64,000 nt of DNA from Siniperca chuatsi. Lineage: Eukaryota; Chordata; Actinopteri; Centrarchiformes; Sinipercidae. The number at the start of each line of letters is the position of its first letter. Within the stretch, counting starts at the first letter, position 1. Of the stretch, positions 1 to 12,125 are shown piece after piece. Position numbers and translations under genes: made by a program. The notes under the pieces were generated by a model that saw only the letters and a list, made by a program, of their open reading frames with translations, did not search any database and was not told where the DNA came from. Location of the stretch: positions 25,143,455-25,207,454 of the forward strand of contig NC_058051.1 in assembly GCF_020085105.1 (NCBI RefSeq), in the 5' to 3' direction.

Positions 1-124
1 TTTTCCAGCAACACTAAGCCTTTGGTCAAAAACCTAGGTGTGTTTTATCATCTAAGCAATACTGCCAAAATCTGTTTATTTCTGAGTTTCAGAGATTTCC
101 TCACATTGATACACAGATAAATGT

Positions 125-757
125 AATGGTCTCCTAACAGGCAACACTTCACAGACTCCAAGCCGTGTACAATGCAGTAGCTAGACTACTAACAGAAACT
201 AAGAACAGAGCTCATACTCCCCCTTTAATGTCTTCACATTGGCTACCAGCTTATTACAGAATCAATTTAAAGATTTTACTCATTATCTTTAAAGCATTTC
301 ATGGCTCGGCCCCAGACTATATCTCTGAATATGTCTCTTCTCAACCTGCACACAGTCTGAGGCCGTCAGAGAGAAACCTGTTGGCTGTTACCATGTCAAG
401 AGTAAAAGGGACCCAGTTGTTGCTGTCAGTGCACCTCAACTCTGGAACAACCTGCCTGACAAACTCAGAATTGCAAAATCAGTAATTAAATAATTTCTGA
501 AAACTTATTTCTATCAAAAGACTTTTAAAAACCTATTTAATTTGGGTAATTTGTTTGTGTGTGTGTGTATTTATGTGTGTATCCAGGTTGGTATATGTAT
601 GTATGATTGTAATATTTATGGAACATAAAGATTTTTATGGTTTACTTTTCTCACATAAGCGTATATGACTTTATATGTGAATTTTTTTCTTGTAAAGCAC
701 TTTGTAATCTCTGGTTTTGATAAGTGCTATACAAATAAACATTATTTATTATTGCTC
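125..757 (+). mobile_element. 3' end of an L2-like LINE (non-LTR retrotransposon), 5'-truncated
   Basis: An open frame from about 138 to 485 reads as the C-terminal end of a LINE reverse-transcriptase protein. It has an RLQAVYNAVARLLT-type motif, then SSHWLPAYYRI, then IIFKAFHGSAPDYIS, the usual order in L2-like elements. The frame stops at 485 and is followed by a non-coding tail. The tail ends with the 'taaagcactttgtaatc ... aagtgctatacaaataaa' signature near 695-740 and a short ATT-rich run, as fish L2-like 3' ends do. The catalytic part of the protein is missing, so this is a dead 5'-truncated copy. The clade name is from memory of the family; L2 versus a close relative is not settled. 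Confidence 0.8.
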
Positions 758-765
758 AGCATTTA

Positions 766-3700
766 TAGAAATTAAACTGTTACACTTTGCTCTACTGTGA
801 GACAACATATTACAACTAAATGGTAACCATGTTACATTAACAAATCTGCTAAAAATGTTTTACTTTTATGAACATGTCATGAAATAGTTCAAAATAGGCT
901 TTTTACAAATGTGCTATTTTTGTTACAGCCTGTATTACCTGTCAGAGGAGTGTATATCCAAGTGTCACATAAAGAGAGCTACCATCAGAGGTTTATGGAT
1001 ATCTATGAAAGACAATGAAGAACACAGAACTGTAGCCTTATTTAGACAAAAAGGGCTTGCTGGGATATCAAACATCATCGCGTGACACTTTAGTCACAGA
1101 CTGAGCAGTTGTTTATACATAATTCCTTTGTAGTTTCAGGAGCTCATTCTGCGGTTGATCATATTCTCTTCTGCCTGTGTTCAGAAGCTGACCTGTTGTG
1201 CAGAGATGTGCATATTTACTCTATTCATAGGCTCCACACAGCACACATGCTACAGGCACATATTCATTACTAAGTAGCCTGTGGCGACTGTCATGTGTAG
1301 ACAATGGTGGAAGACAAAAACAGTGTATCTACCACACAGGGAATCTTCCACACTTGTAGCCACATTATGGAGATAGCACGCCCAAATGGCGTGTTTTTTT
1401 AATCATATTCACATAATCTTGTGAGAGTCGTATGTGGAATCACAGATAAGCCTCCTTATGTTGCTCAGATATTACTGCAAATGAGCATGTCTGAGAAATG
1501 TAACACCTTGCATAGACTCTTGCATTTTCATTTCTGTGGCATCTGTGACCAGTCCGTCATGTCCCTAACCCCCTCGGGGGACCCCTAACCTATCTGCTGC
1601 AGACCCCCAAAACCCAGGAGCAAGGGAGGGTGGGGGGCAGGGACACATTTGATTGATGATGGTGTGAATTAAACAGAAAGAGATGGAGAGAATCCTTTTA
1701 TCAGGCCAGAAACACGAGTGGATTAAAATGTAGTTGTACAACCCCTCTGTATAATGCAGCAGCCTGGCTGCGTATCACGAGGCACCAGAAGCCAAGATGA
1801 GAGCTGCTCGTTATTATTCCCCCCCCCCAACTCAGCCCACCAGATGAAACTTTGCTGAAGCAGGAAAACAGGAAACATGTGAAACAGGGCTGAAACATGA
1901 TGAAACTATTTTGACAATCACTGGTAATTTTTCAAGCGATTCCAGTCTTTCAAATGTGAGTATTTGCTGCTTTTCTCTTTTTTATATTTCATTAGTGAGT
2001 ATCTTCGGGTTTTGGACTGTTGATCGGACAAAACAAGACATTCGAAGACATCGCCTTGAAGTCTGAGAAATTATAATGGGCAAATTTTCTGATGAGAAAT
2101 ATTTTCCTTTCCAGTATTTGGACAACACATACACATTCTTTTAGACTCTGGAACTAAGCAAAATAAAGGTTTTGTATTTATTACAAGGGTAGATATCAAA
2201 CTATCTTATCTGACAATAGTTGTGGTTGTGTTACAATAAAAGGAAGAAAATGTTATCATGCAAAATTCTCTGGAGACTTTTTTTTCATCTGTAACTGCAT
2301 TATGAGATTCATGTCTTGTGATCATGCAGGCAGAAGCCCTTGCTTGTCCTTAAACAGCATCACTGAGTCAAGTCCTTCATGACCACGTTCAAGGCTTTAA
2401 TGGACCTGCAGCATGTCTCCGTCTGGCAGTAGCCTCTGCGCCCTGCTCCACTGCTGCTCTGCTGATGTTTTGTGCCACTGTATAATTTATTGCCCTGTTT
2501 GCAGGCCTCTTTTTGCACATCCCCTTCTCGTGGTGCAGGTGAGAGTTCAGCTGTTTGGTTTAACACATCACTGAGAAAGGCCTCAGACCTGGCTCCACAG
2601 CAGCAGACCCCACATGTGACAAATGCAATTAGAAGGAAATATGCAATTACCACAATCCCCACTCTCTCATGCGGCCAGACAAGGACAATTTGTCAATGAG
2701 GCCCCAGTAGTAGCTCCTGAGCCTGGATAGGGACCTGAAGGTACCATTGTCCCTGCCTCCTTCTCAAAAGCTGGCCTGTGGTGTTGGATGGCCTAAAGCC
2801 CCTGGGAGGCCTGGCAGAGGAAGATGTATAGCTAGAGAAAAGATACAGGGTTCAATAATCAAAAACAAACCCCTTGTCTTTGACTGTTTCTGTTACACCC
2901 CCCCCCTGCTCCTCTCTTCTCCTGTGGACCACAGAGAGGCTGCATTTAATAACTACTGGCTGCAGGAAACAGTGCAAAGAAATACTGTATCAAAGATGCA
3001 ATGGATAAAAGTTTCATTCTATTTCTATTTGTTTTTGTTTCATTGAAAATTATATTATAACCTCTTCAATTAAAAACAATGTACCATATGGCCAAGTCTA
3101 ATGAGTTTGCGATTCAGTAACAGATTTTGATAAAAAGATGGAACATTTAAGCTAGTGTTTTTTTAGATAAATGTAATTAATAAAATGAACAGATAAAAAG
3201 AAATATTGAATAAACAAAGATATTAGATCTTTTTTTATTTATTACCGTCCTTATCTAAACATGGATTCAAACACATGACATACTGGTGAGTAAGATTACG
3301 TACCAAGGCTGGATTTTTAGTTACAAATGTCATTGGGATTTTAAATCAGGTTTTCTTACTTGTGGAACAGAACCCAGAAGTTCTGGTTTCACTTTGGCTT
3401 TCTGTTAATCTAATCTGTCTTCGATGAAGACCCTGTAAAAGTGGCACAGTAAAATTCATCAGTGTGTTCACGAAATAGGCGGTGCAAGAAGCCGGTGACG
3501 TAGGGACTATTCGAAGCACTAGCGAACCTCTATGCTGGCAAGCTAACGGCTGACACGCTAGCAAGCTGGGAACAAGCTAACACTAGTCAGACACAATAGC
3601 TCTCTAGGCGTCCCTCTATTTTCTCTGTACTGTGCTGCTTACTCCCCCCTGGCATTTTGTTCAAAGGATTGTACATAATTTCATTCAATACAGAGTTATT

Positions 3701-5773
3701 AAAGAGGGGAAAAAGCTCTCTGAACCAGTTAGCTTGTTAGCAGTTAACTTTTTTCCAGTCGCTTGTTTTGATCACCAACGGGAAAATAAGTTCACACTTA
3801 TTCTTATTCAAAAGACAAATTTGGTACCACCGACTCCTCTGTCTTCAAACCATGTCTCTTTTGTGGAACAGTTTTTAACAGTTAAATAAAAGTGAATGGT
3901 GCAACTCATAGCAACTCATAGCTCATAAGCTATGATAGCTCCCTCCATTTTGTACTCTCTGGCTCTCTGTTCCCTCAAAGGTCAGCACCGTCAGGACGGC
4001 TTGCTATTGGTCAATGGAGCAACATTTAAATTTGTTTACATTTAAACAAACGCTGATTTACTTCGCCCCCTGCTAGCGAATCCACTGGTTGTGGTGATTT
4101 CATTTAAATGAATTGATTTTGCCAAAGAAATTATGACGTTTTGAATGCTGGTGTGATCGAGCCTTAAGGTCAAAACTGGTCTTTTTTTTTGACAATAGTC
4201 AGCCTGATTAATTAAACTTCTTTGCCTTTCTGTCATCAGGTTTCCCTCAAGTTCTAGAGCACCTTTGCTTCACTGCATGGCGACCTGATAAATCACTTTG
4301 CTTTTGTATCTCTTTCAAGAAATTGTTGTCACCTCAAATAATAATGAAGAGAGTAGTTTCATGTGTGTGTGACTGAGACACTTGTCTGAAGTGCTCAACA
4401 CTGGCTGACATGTGAAGTGCACGACCTGCTGCATGCCTTTGTTCCCTCTTTGAATGGACATGATAGATAGAACTGGAGCAATGGAGGCGAAGACCATGAC
4501 AATTTGAGCACTGACCTGGTTTTCACTGTAGTCATCATAAAACACAGAGCCAGCGTCCTGGGGACATGTAATAACATCAAGCCTTTGGTGTAATTCACTA
4601 TCTCAGTGTGTGGCAATATAGCAAAACCCATTACATTTGCCTTGTAATTTGCTGTTGCCAGTGAGAGATTCAGGTGACTGCGACCCCCGTTAATGGAGTT
4701 CCAGTGATAAGGACAGGTCTGTTTATTAGCCACATGCGGTCAAGCGTGGCAGGAACAGCTGAGCGCAGGCAGGTGTTGAGCCCTGCGAGGGCTCAGGCAC
4801 CGCTGGCAGGCCTCGGCGCTCATTTCACGCATGTTATCGTCACACTAGCTAGGTTGAAAAAAGGAGGTCGCTGGGTGCACAACAATATAACTGCTGAGTG
4901 ATGAGGTTTCCTCAGAGTCACACTGGAGTGTACCACTCCCGGCAATTTGGTTTGTTTGTGGAAATCAATGAGTCATCTGTGGTTTTGTTTTTAGTCAAGC
5001 TGGAGGAGGAGCTCTATGAATGAATCAGGATTTATTTTTTGTTTTTGGGAAGCCACTTAGTTTCAAAAGAGCAGCTGGAATATGCAGAATTTACACTCTC
5101 CCACAATGCCAAACTGTAGTAAATGATAAGTGAACATTTCATTAGGACACAAAAATAAAAAGATCACACGCTGCAAAGAAAGGTTATCTCTTCTAGCATG
5201 CGTGCTTGCAGACATTTACAGAGCCTTGAGGAGAAAATGAACTTCAAATTAAAATGTCCATTTGATGCATTATCCTAATAAGGACGGATGGGAAAAGAGA
5301 ACTCTATGGTGCTCTCATCCTTCAGCCTGAGGGGACAGAGTTGGGGAGTTGTCATTACCAACTTAGCCCTCCAAGATGAGCCTGTTGGGAGGTGGATTCA
5401 CAGAGATTGTCTGCTGTTTTGACAGGTGTCTGTGCTGGTTAATTTATCAGGCAATTACAGAATAAATGGTGCTATTTTTACATGGGAAACATGATTGATC
5501 CTGTTACAGTGTTACAGTATTACATGTTTAATTTTGAGTATTGGGTTGAATATTGAAGGGAAGCTCAAAATAACAAAATAAGGCAACCTAACTGAACTTT
5601 TGAAGTATGTAAATGATAAGTGCCTATGTTTTGTTAATTCCTGAGACTGCTTGGCTTATAAACTGCATCTTGTAACTTTTAGTTTAACGCTAAACAAAAA
5701 CACCTCACACAGGAGAGTAGCAGCACAAGAGAAATGATAAACCTACTACAGTATATGAGAAAGAATTTATGAT
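766..5773. other. Gene-free intergenic sequence
   Basis: I see no exon with splice sites and no recognisable protein motif here. The open frames are short and overlap on both strands. The stretch holds a hAT-type fragment (listed separately) and, at about 3460-4165, a GCTAG-rich segment that looks like a decayed interspersed element whose ends I could not define. The remainder is unassigned and may include regulatory DNA for scrt2. Confidence 0.5.
1905..2095. repeat. Fragment of a hAT-type non-autonomous repeat
   Basis: The text 'gtgagtatttgctgcttttc', 'gggttttggactgttgat', 'caagacattcgaagacatcg' and 'ataatgggca' matches the inner part of the family seen more completely at 5782-6146 (opposite orientation), 11792-12125, 13166-13428, 24935-25071 and 63202-63538. 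Both ends are degraded, and no target-site duplication is visible. Confidence 0.6.
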
Positions 5774-5781
5774 GACTTAAA

Positions 5782-6146
5782 TGGGGCTGCAAGTAACGAT
5801 TATTTTCATTATTGATTAATCTGATGAATATTTTCTCAATGAATCAACTGACTGTCAAAAAGAAAAAAAGAAAAACATAATCACAATTTACTAACACCCA
5901 AGTTGATGCCTTAGAATGTCTTAATTTTTCTGACCAAAAACTGAACTAATCTAAAGATATTCAGTTTACTATCACATAAGATAAAGAAAAGCAACAAATC
6001 CTCACAACTGAGATGCTGGAAATAGGCAATTTTATAGTATTTTTGCTTGACAAATGACTTAAACGATCAATTGATTATTAAAATAGTTGCAGATTAATTC
6101 TCTGTCGATGGACTAATCAATTAATCAACTAATCATTTCAGCTCTA
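5782..6146. mobile_element. Non-autonomous hAT-type element with 8-bp target duplication
   Basis: The element begins tggggctgcaagtaacgatt and ends aatcatttcagctcta, giving short imperfect inverted ends (consensus TAGGGCTGCAAC). It is flanked by gacttaaa (5774-5781) and gacttaag (6147-6154), an 8-bp duplication with one mismatch; 8 bp is the hAT hallmark. It has no coding capacity. The interior is AT-rich and carries the family signatures 'aaagatattcagtttactatc' and 'gatgctggaaataggcaat'. This is the best-preserved member in the window and defines the boundaries used for the other copies. Confidence 0.8.
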
Positions 6147-6154
6147 GACTTAAG

Positions 6155-8172
6155 AAAACTGACAGTCCCGCACTTTACAACCTGTGCATCACAGCCGTTA
6201 TCGATGGGCCAGACAGCAGACGGGCAGGCCGCCTTTATGTAGCCTATATAAAGTGTGACCCAGGAGCCAGGGCTTTCTGTAAGTGTGCCAACGTGGACGT
6301 GCTTCCAGCCATAGTCATGCTTCTGCCAGCTGCATCATCTGTGCCTGCACAAAAGCATGCCCTTTGAAAAGCGCTCAACACACACAAAAGCAGTGATGCG
6401 TGTTGCACATGCATCAGTGCGCAAACGTGCATGCCCACATTACTATTACTCTTCAACTTTAGATACCCAATAAAACTGATAACTGATGAATTTCACAATT
6501 GGGAAATTTAATTTGGTTTCTCTTGAGTGGGATTTACCATTCTGTGTTTCAATATTTTTCTCCTGGTAAATCTTTTCTTTATTTAGACGTAAATCTTGCA
6601 CAAATATTCAAAAAAGAAAAAGGAAATACTGAGGCTGGTTTAAAAAGATTTGAGGTGAAACCTAAATACGCGGCGGCAGATTGAAGTAGAAGCAACAGAG
6701 CTCATCCGTCCTCTGGCAAGAGACTCACTATGAGTCATACCAAGTGCACGCATCACTGTAGAGACACTCAATTATGATTCAAATCTCCATAACGGGGCAA
6801 TAAAGCCATTTGTCATGTGACCATCTGCAGTGCATCTCCTCTGATTCTGCCTGAATGTAGTTAGCCCCTGCACACTGTGAAAGTGCAAAGAGTGGAACGT
6901 GTGGATTTATTAGTGTCAGGCTCAAACTGTAATCACCACAGGATCAGCGCTGTGCAGATAGATTAATTTAATTTTCTGTGAATTTTGTAACCTCCTTAAA
7001 ATCTCTGGGAGCTTGGAAACAAAGACGTGCCCTTTGTTTTACTTTTTCTCTTCAGATTTAAAACAATGTGTGAAGGGAGAGAGCAACACCAGTTTAGTCC
7101 GAGCACCGTAATTATCGCCTGCTTTCGTCTCCCAGGGATGTTCATGGACAAGGGCCTCATAACAGGTGACAGAAAGCCTGCCAGCCGCCCCCGGTTCCCT
7201 GCCCCCACCCCAGAATGGTGACTATTATAAACCAAAAACGTATGCTCTCAATATATATGCAAATGATGCTTGGTCCCAAGGTGAAGTTCGCAGAGCAGCA
7301 ACGCCGCTTGCCTCTGTTTTGCTCATTTGCAAAAATGTTGAGAGTAACAAAGACCACAGGAAATTGAAAAATTGTTACTAAGTATTAGAAAAAGCAATCA
7401 TTTTCCCCAGTCAGACTAATCCTGTGGAAATTGATCTCACCTCTCTCCCTGACATGCACTGGTAGGAAAAACACATAAGAGGAAAATGCCTGTTTCAATG
7501 TTGCTGTTGGTGGAAAATCTGTTTGGTTGCAGATTTCTTTTATTTTTTTCCTTAAACCACACTATCCTGTGCTGTCAGGAACCGGTCTCTTTGTTTGTCC
7601 CCTTGGCTGCAAACAGGTGTGGTGAATCCTCAAAAAGAAAATTAGTAGCTGGTGTGTAATTGTTTTCCAGACTTGCTGCTGCTGCTGCACACAACAGTGA
7701 GTAATCTTTCTGCTGGGCTGCTCCATCCATGCTGCATGCATGCAAATCTGGCCATTTGTTGTCTAATTTTAAACGGGTTGATACCATCTCACTAATGCAT
7801 TTGCTCTTCCTTTGCATGGAAGTACAAATTGGAAACGACAGTCTATTACCCACTGCTCTGACCTTCGTGATGGAACATAATGTGAAAAGACCTACGATGC
7901 CTTTATTTGAGGGAGGGAGGGCGAGGACACAGTGGTGATTAATTAACCCAATTAATTTAGACTAAGATTATCTGAACAATTATTTCTTGATAAATCAGAG
8001 CAAGGTGTGATGATGACTATTATAGTTAAGGTTTAATTACAGCATTAGAAAATGAAAGTGCATTAGTAGGAACAAACTGAAACACTTATGAATGTCTTGA
8101 ATGGCTGTGAATTAAATTATTACAACAGAACCATGAAGAAGAAATCCTCTTCCACAGCAAACTTATTCTAAG
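6155..8172. other. Gene-free; contains a candidate conserved non-coding block (about 7027-7380)
   Basis: No gene is supported. The part from about 7027 to 7380 lacks repeat signatures, is less AT-biased than its surroundings, and carries an exact POU octamer ATGCAAAT (7257-7264), a second near-octamer on the other strand (about 7325-7333) and an AACAGGTG E-box (7161-7168; another at 7612-7619). Those features resemble a developmental enhancer. That is inference: conservation cannot be tested from one sequence. Confidence 0.35.
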
Positions 8173-9388
8173 GTAAAGGAAAAGTTTGGTATTTCGGGAA
8201 ATACGCCTATATGCTTTCTTGTTGAGAGTTACATGAGAAGATCAATACACTCACACATCTGTACACTAAGTATAAATCTAATGTCAGCAGCTGGCTAACT
8301 TAGCTTAGCATAAAGAATGGAAACAGGGGAAAACAGCCAGCCTGACTGTCCAAAGAAATAAAAAATCTGCCTACCAAGGGGGCTAAGGGGGATTATGTAC
8401 TGGACTATTTCTTGGTAGGCACCATTAAGTCTTTCAAATTAAACAACAAAACGCTTGTTTTCTGATCTGACACCACTACGGTTAAGGTTTGGTAGGGTTT
8501 AGGCACAAAAACAACTTGGTTAAAGGGCTATAAATGATATTTGTATAATAATGCATCAAACGATAATGTGAAAGGGGTCTCTCGTAGTGACAGAATCACC
8601 ATTTGAATCTGCAGCTCCCCTCAGCTTTACTCAGCTTCATAGTGAGTTTCAGCTCATTGTTTAACTCTCCGGCCCACAACTTTACTGTTTTGGTTCACTC
8701 TCACCGCTCTCATAGCGTCGTTTTTGGTCACAGCAGGCAGCTGTTTTTTCTAAAAACCCACTGTACACCACCCGCCCAGCTCCAAACAGCAGACAGACAC
8801 AGTTAGCTGGTGAACATAGTGGAGCATTTAACAGCTAAAGAGCCAGATATTTCTCCCTCAGGAGTTAGAGACCAAAAACTGAGCTAAAAGAGACTGAATA
8901 TTGAACCTACATTCATCAGGTGGCCAGAAACACAACTCCAAATGAATGATAATGTGGCTCTGTAAAGGTGATGATATGCCAATTGTGTGTCGTTTCTGCT
9001 GCCTGCAAGTGGCCAGTTACTGTAGCTTTAAAGTCACAGAATATATGGGCAGGGTTTAGTTACAAGAGGGATTTAAATCAAATCCTTTTGATTGCCGTAA
9101 AACAGCAAATTTTCATTTTTGCACTTCGTTTTTGTACGGATTAAACAAACAAGATATAACATCTTAATCAGTAAGCTTTTGAGGTGCTGGTAGGCAGTTG
9201 TTTCCTTTTGAAAGAGTGAGGTTAGCTGTTTCACCCTGTTTCCAGTCTTTATGCTAAGCTAAGCTAACCGGCTGCTGGTGGTAGCTTCACATTTACCATA
9301 AAGACAAGAGAGTAGCATCAATCTTCTCATAACTCTTGAAAAGAAGGCAAATAAGTGAATTTCCCAAAATGTCGATTTATTCCTTTAA
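8173..9388. mobile_element. Non-autonomous DNA element with ~200-bp terminal inverted repeats
   Basis: The left arm (about 8173-8381) and the right arm (about 9180-9388) are imperfect inverted copies. 'gtaaaggaaaagtttggtat', 'gagaagatcaata', 'ttagcttagcataaag' and 'ggaaacaggg' on the left reappear reverse-complemented as 'tattcctttaa', 'catcaatcttctcat', 'ctttatgctaagctaa' and 'ccctgtttcc' on the right. The outer bases are gtaa and ttaa, which could be a decayed TTAA target site (piggyBac/Kolobok-like); that is weak. The arms bracket an unrelated internal segment of about 800 bp. Part of it (8595-9033) is repeated alone at 28664-29150. There is no transposase. Confidence 0.65.
8595..9033. repeat. 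Internal repeat segment shared with 28664-29150
   Basis: Both places carry 'gaatctgcagctcccctc', 'gtgagtttcagctcattgtt', 'ctctcatagcg', 'gaacatagtggagcattta', 'tctccctcaggagtt', 'accaaaaactgagctaaaag' and 'acattcatcaggtgg' in the same order and orientation. Here the segment sits inside the long inverted-repeat element; at 28664-29150 it has no such arms. Confidence 0.7.
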
Positions 9389-11791
9389 GACCAAATGTTT
9401 AACCCATGTTTTGATCAGGCTTTCTTTTTGCTGGTGCACAAAAGAAAATCTCTCAGCCTTGTAAGCTGACACATTTGTTCTTAGTGGCTGACATGAGAGC
9501 TCCTTGCTGAGCATGATAGTGGGTAGCTGGTAGAGATTTCATATGGTTTATTGCTCCCACTTTCACTGAGGTTATTTATTGAACTGCCATCATGGCCCCT
9601 ACACTGCACAGCCACCCAATGCCTCTGTGGCCCTCAGTATGATAGTGGAATTTATGCCACATGAACAGCATACTGAGCTTGAGTTTAAGTGTTATTAAGA
9701 AGCATCACTCATGCATAGGATACTATTTACAGTAATACATTCACACATGCTGCGACTTCCTATGACGGCTCTTGAAGGAAAAATGATGATAGATTGTGTG
9801 CAGGCTGTGAGGCTATAAGAGAGAGCAGGGGGAGATGGAGGGGAAACTAGGTTTCAAGTATTCCACAGGCTAAATGAAGAACAAACATGCACCATACAAG
9901 ACAGTGAAGGAGAAAAGATTATCATCTGGAGATGAAAGGCAGAGAGAGAGGGAGAGAGATTCATTCACTGCCACACAGCTGTCTTATTTGCAAGGTGTTG
10001 AGAAACCACTTTTTTTTCTCCAAGAGGATGAAAAGATTCTTCTGAAGCCAAAAGGGTCTGCTATCATTTTTGGGCAGCTTGAGCGGTAGAGATGTTATTA
10101 GCATAAATTATCTCCCCCACCAAAGAGATAGGAACATGCTAGCTCCTTTCTGCTTTTCACACTTAATTGCCCTATTTACTGAACAGTTGCCCATGGACAA
10201 CAAATGCACACACGCTCCGAGATGCATACAGGACAACAGGCAGACACAAGCCAAATAGGGCATGAGTGATACACTGAACTATCTGCCAAACAGCATTAGA
10301 TACAGTAGGCCTACGGCTGGGGAGGCAGTTAAGGTCCATTTAGACTTCATGTTATGCTGGGAATCCACAGTAAAATGTTAAATATTGGTTTCATGACCTT
10401 ATTCACTGAGCCATGTCTGATCAGTGTCTGTGTAAAAATGCATGCATGATGGTTGCCACAAAATGTCTTTAATGAAACTGTAAACATGGATTTCTTTAAA
10501 AAATAAATACTTGTTGCATCTAATGTGCTCTATTCTATTTTAAACTTTTTAATCATCAGTGGCTCTTGTCTTTCTAAAGAGCACGACAGTCTCCTGCTGT
10601 AGCAGCTCAAAAAAAGCCTCATTGAAGTGACCTAGTAAGCAAGAGTGAGGTGAATTATAGATGGCTATGCTTAATGGACTCTTAGCTTCTCTTCACCTAG
10701 CCCAACAAGCTCAGAGTGACGTTATATAAGCAGTGCCAAGTATGAGACACCTAAGCTTCAGGTTTAATGCATCACAATCCGAAAAACCACAAACAGAGTG
10801 AAGGTCATATTTTCTGTTTAGTAACTCTTTTTTTATGTCAGGTGTCTGAATTAGCAGGAAGTTAAATGATTAAAGAGACTTCATGTGTCTGTAAATAGAG
10901 TTAATAAATGTTGGTGGTGTCTCTTGTGGAAGAGTGTGAAGGCACAAATCAACTAGATTGACTTCATTCATTTGGCCGGCCAGGTCATCTCCATAACCCT
11001 GGAGGGCCATACAGGATGTTAATGAGGCTGATTGTATGATTGTATTCCCCCCCACCCAATCTGACCAGAGTGGAGCCCCTGCTCCAGCACCGGCGAGTAA
11101 AAAAAAAAAAACATTCCTCCAGCCCGAGGGGGTCTGTCGCTATGGTAACGTCCTGAGGCAGTGACCACATGTCAGAGGGAGTCTGGGGGCCGTAAGTGGA
11201 CCAGAGCTCCGGCATGAGGAGGAGGAAATAATTGCCAATGAGTTGCCTGCTGCTGGATACAAGTAACCTGAGAGATGTTTCAATCAAATCACAGCTTGTT
11301 TCCTTTTGTTTGTCACAGTTCACCTCTAACCTGTAGCTAACTTGTTGCACTCATTCTTCAGTAAAAATCATATGTGATGGAACGGTGCAATAATTACTGT
11401 AATGTTGCAGATTATGTTAATGTTCAGCAGAAAACAGCCTGAACACAGAAAATGTAATCTAACACTATTGTAAACATGCTGGTTGATGTCTTTACCAGTT
11501 ACAGGTGGCCTCCTCCATTATAACCAAGGCTGGGTGATACAACTGACATCAATATAAGAGTGGTACATATTACAATATGGCACATATATATGAGAAATTA
11601 ATATGAAATCACTAACTTGATGGTCAGTACAATGAGCTGTGTTCCACTGTTGAGCTTTACATCAGAAAACAAAAACTCATAATGACTCATTTTGTTTTTA
11701 ATTATAATTTGGTTGGAATCAATAATTTGAACACCAGAGTTTTGGAAAACAATAACAAAACATGTGCACAACATGAACATGTTGTCACATT
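9389..11791. other. Gene-free intergenic sequence
   Basis: No exon, RNA gene or defined repeat could be supported. A poly-A run lies at about 11100-11112. Open frames such as those between 10870 and 11350 overlap on one strand in different frames and show no family motif. Confidence 0.5.
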
Positions 11792-12125
11792 TAGAGCTGA
11801 AACACTTCGTCAATCAATTAGTTGATCGACAGAAAAATAATCTGAAAAAAATTACTATTTTGATCCTTTTTTCAAGCAAAAATAGTGACTAAGTGCTAAA
11901 CATTTTCTGGTTCCAGCATCTCAAATGAGGGGATTTGCTGCTTTTCTTTGTCATATATCATTGTAAGCTAAATATCTTTTGGTTTTGGACTTTTGGTTGA
12001 ATAAAACAAGACATTTGAAGAAGGGCTCTGCGAAGTTGTGATGGGTACTCTTCACTATTTTTGACATTTCATAGAATAATCTATTAATTTAAAAAATAAT
12101 GAAATAACTGTTAGTTGCAGCCTGT
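11792..12125. repeat. hAT-type non-autonomous repeat copy
   Basis: It starts tagagctgaaacacttcg and ends ttagttgcagcctg, matching the ends of the element at 5782-6146 in inverted orientation. The interior shows 'gttccagcatctcaaatg', 'ttttcaagcaaaaatagtg' and 'gatgggtactcttc'. No convincing 8-bp flanking duplication remains. Confidence 0.65.
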
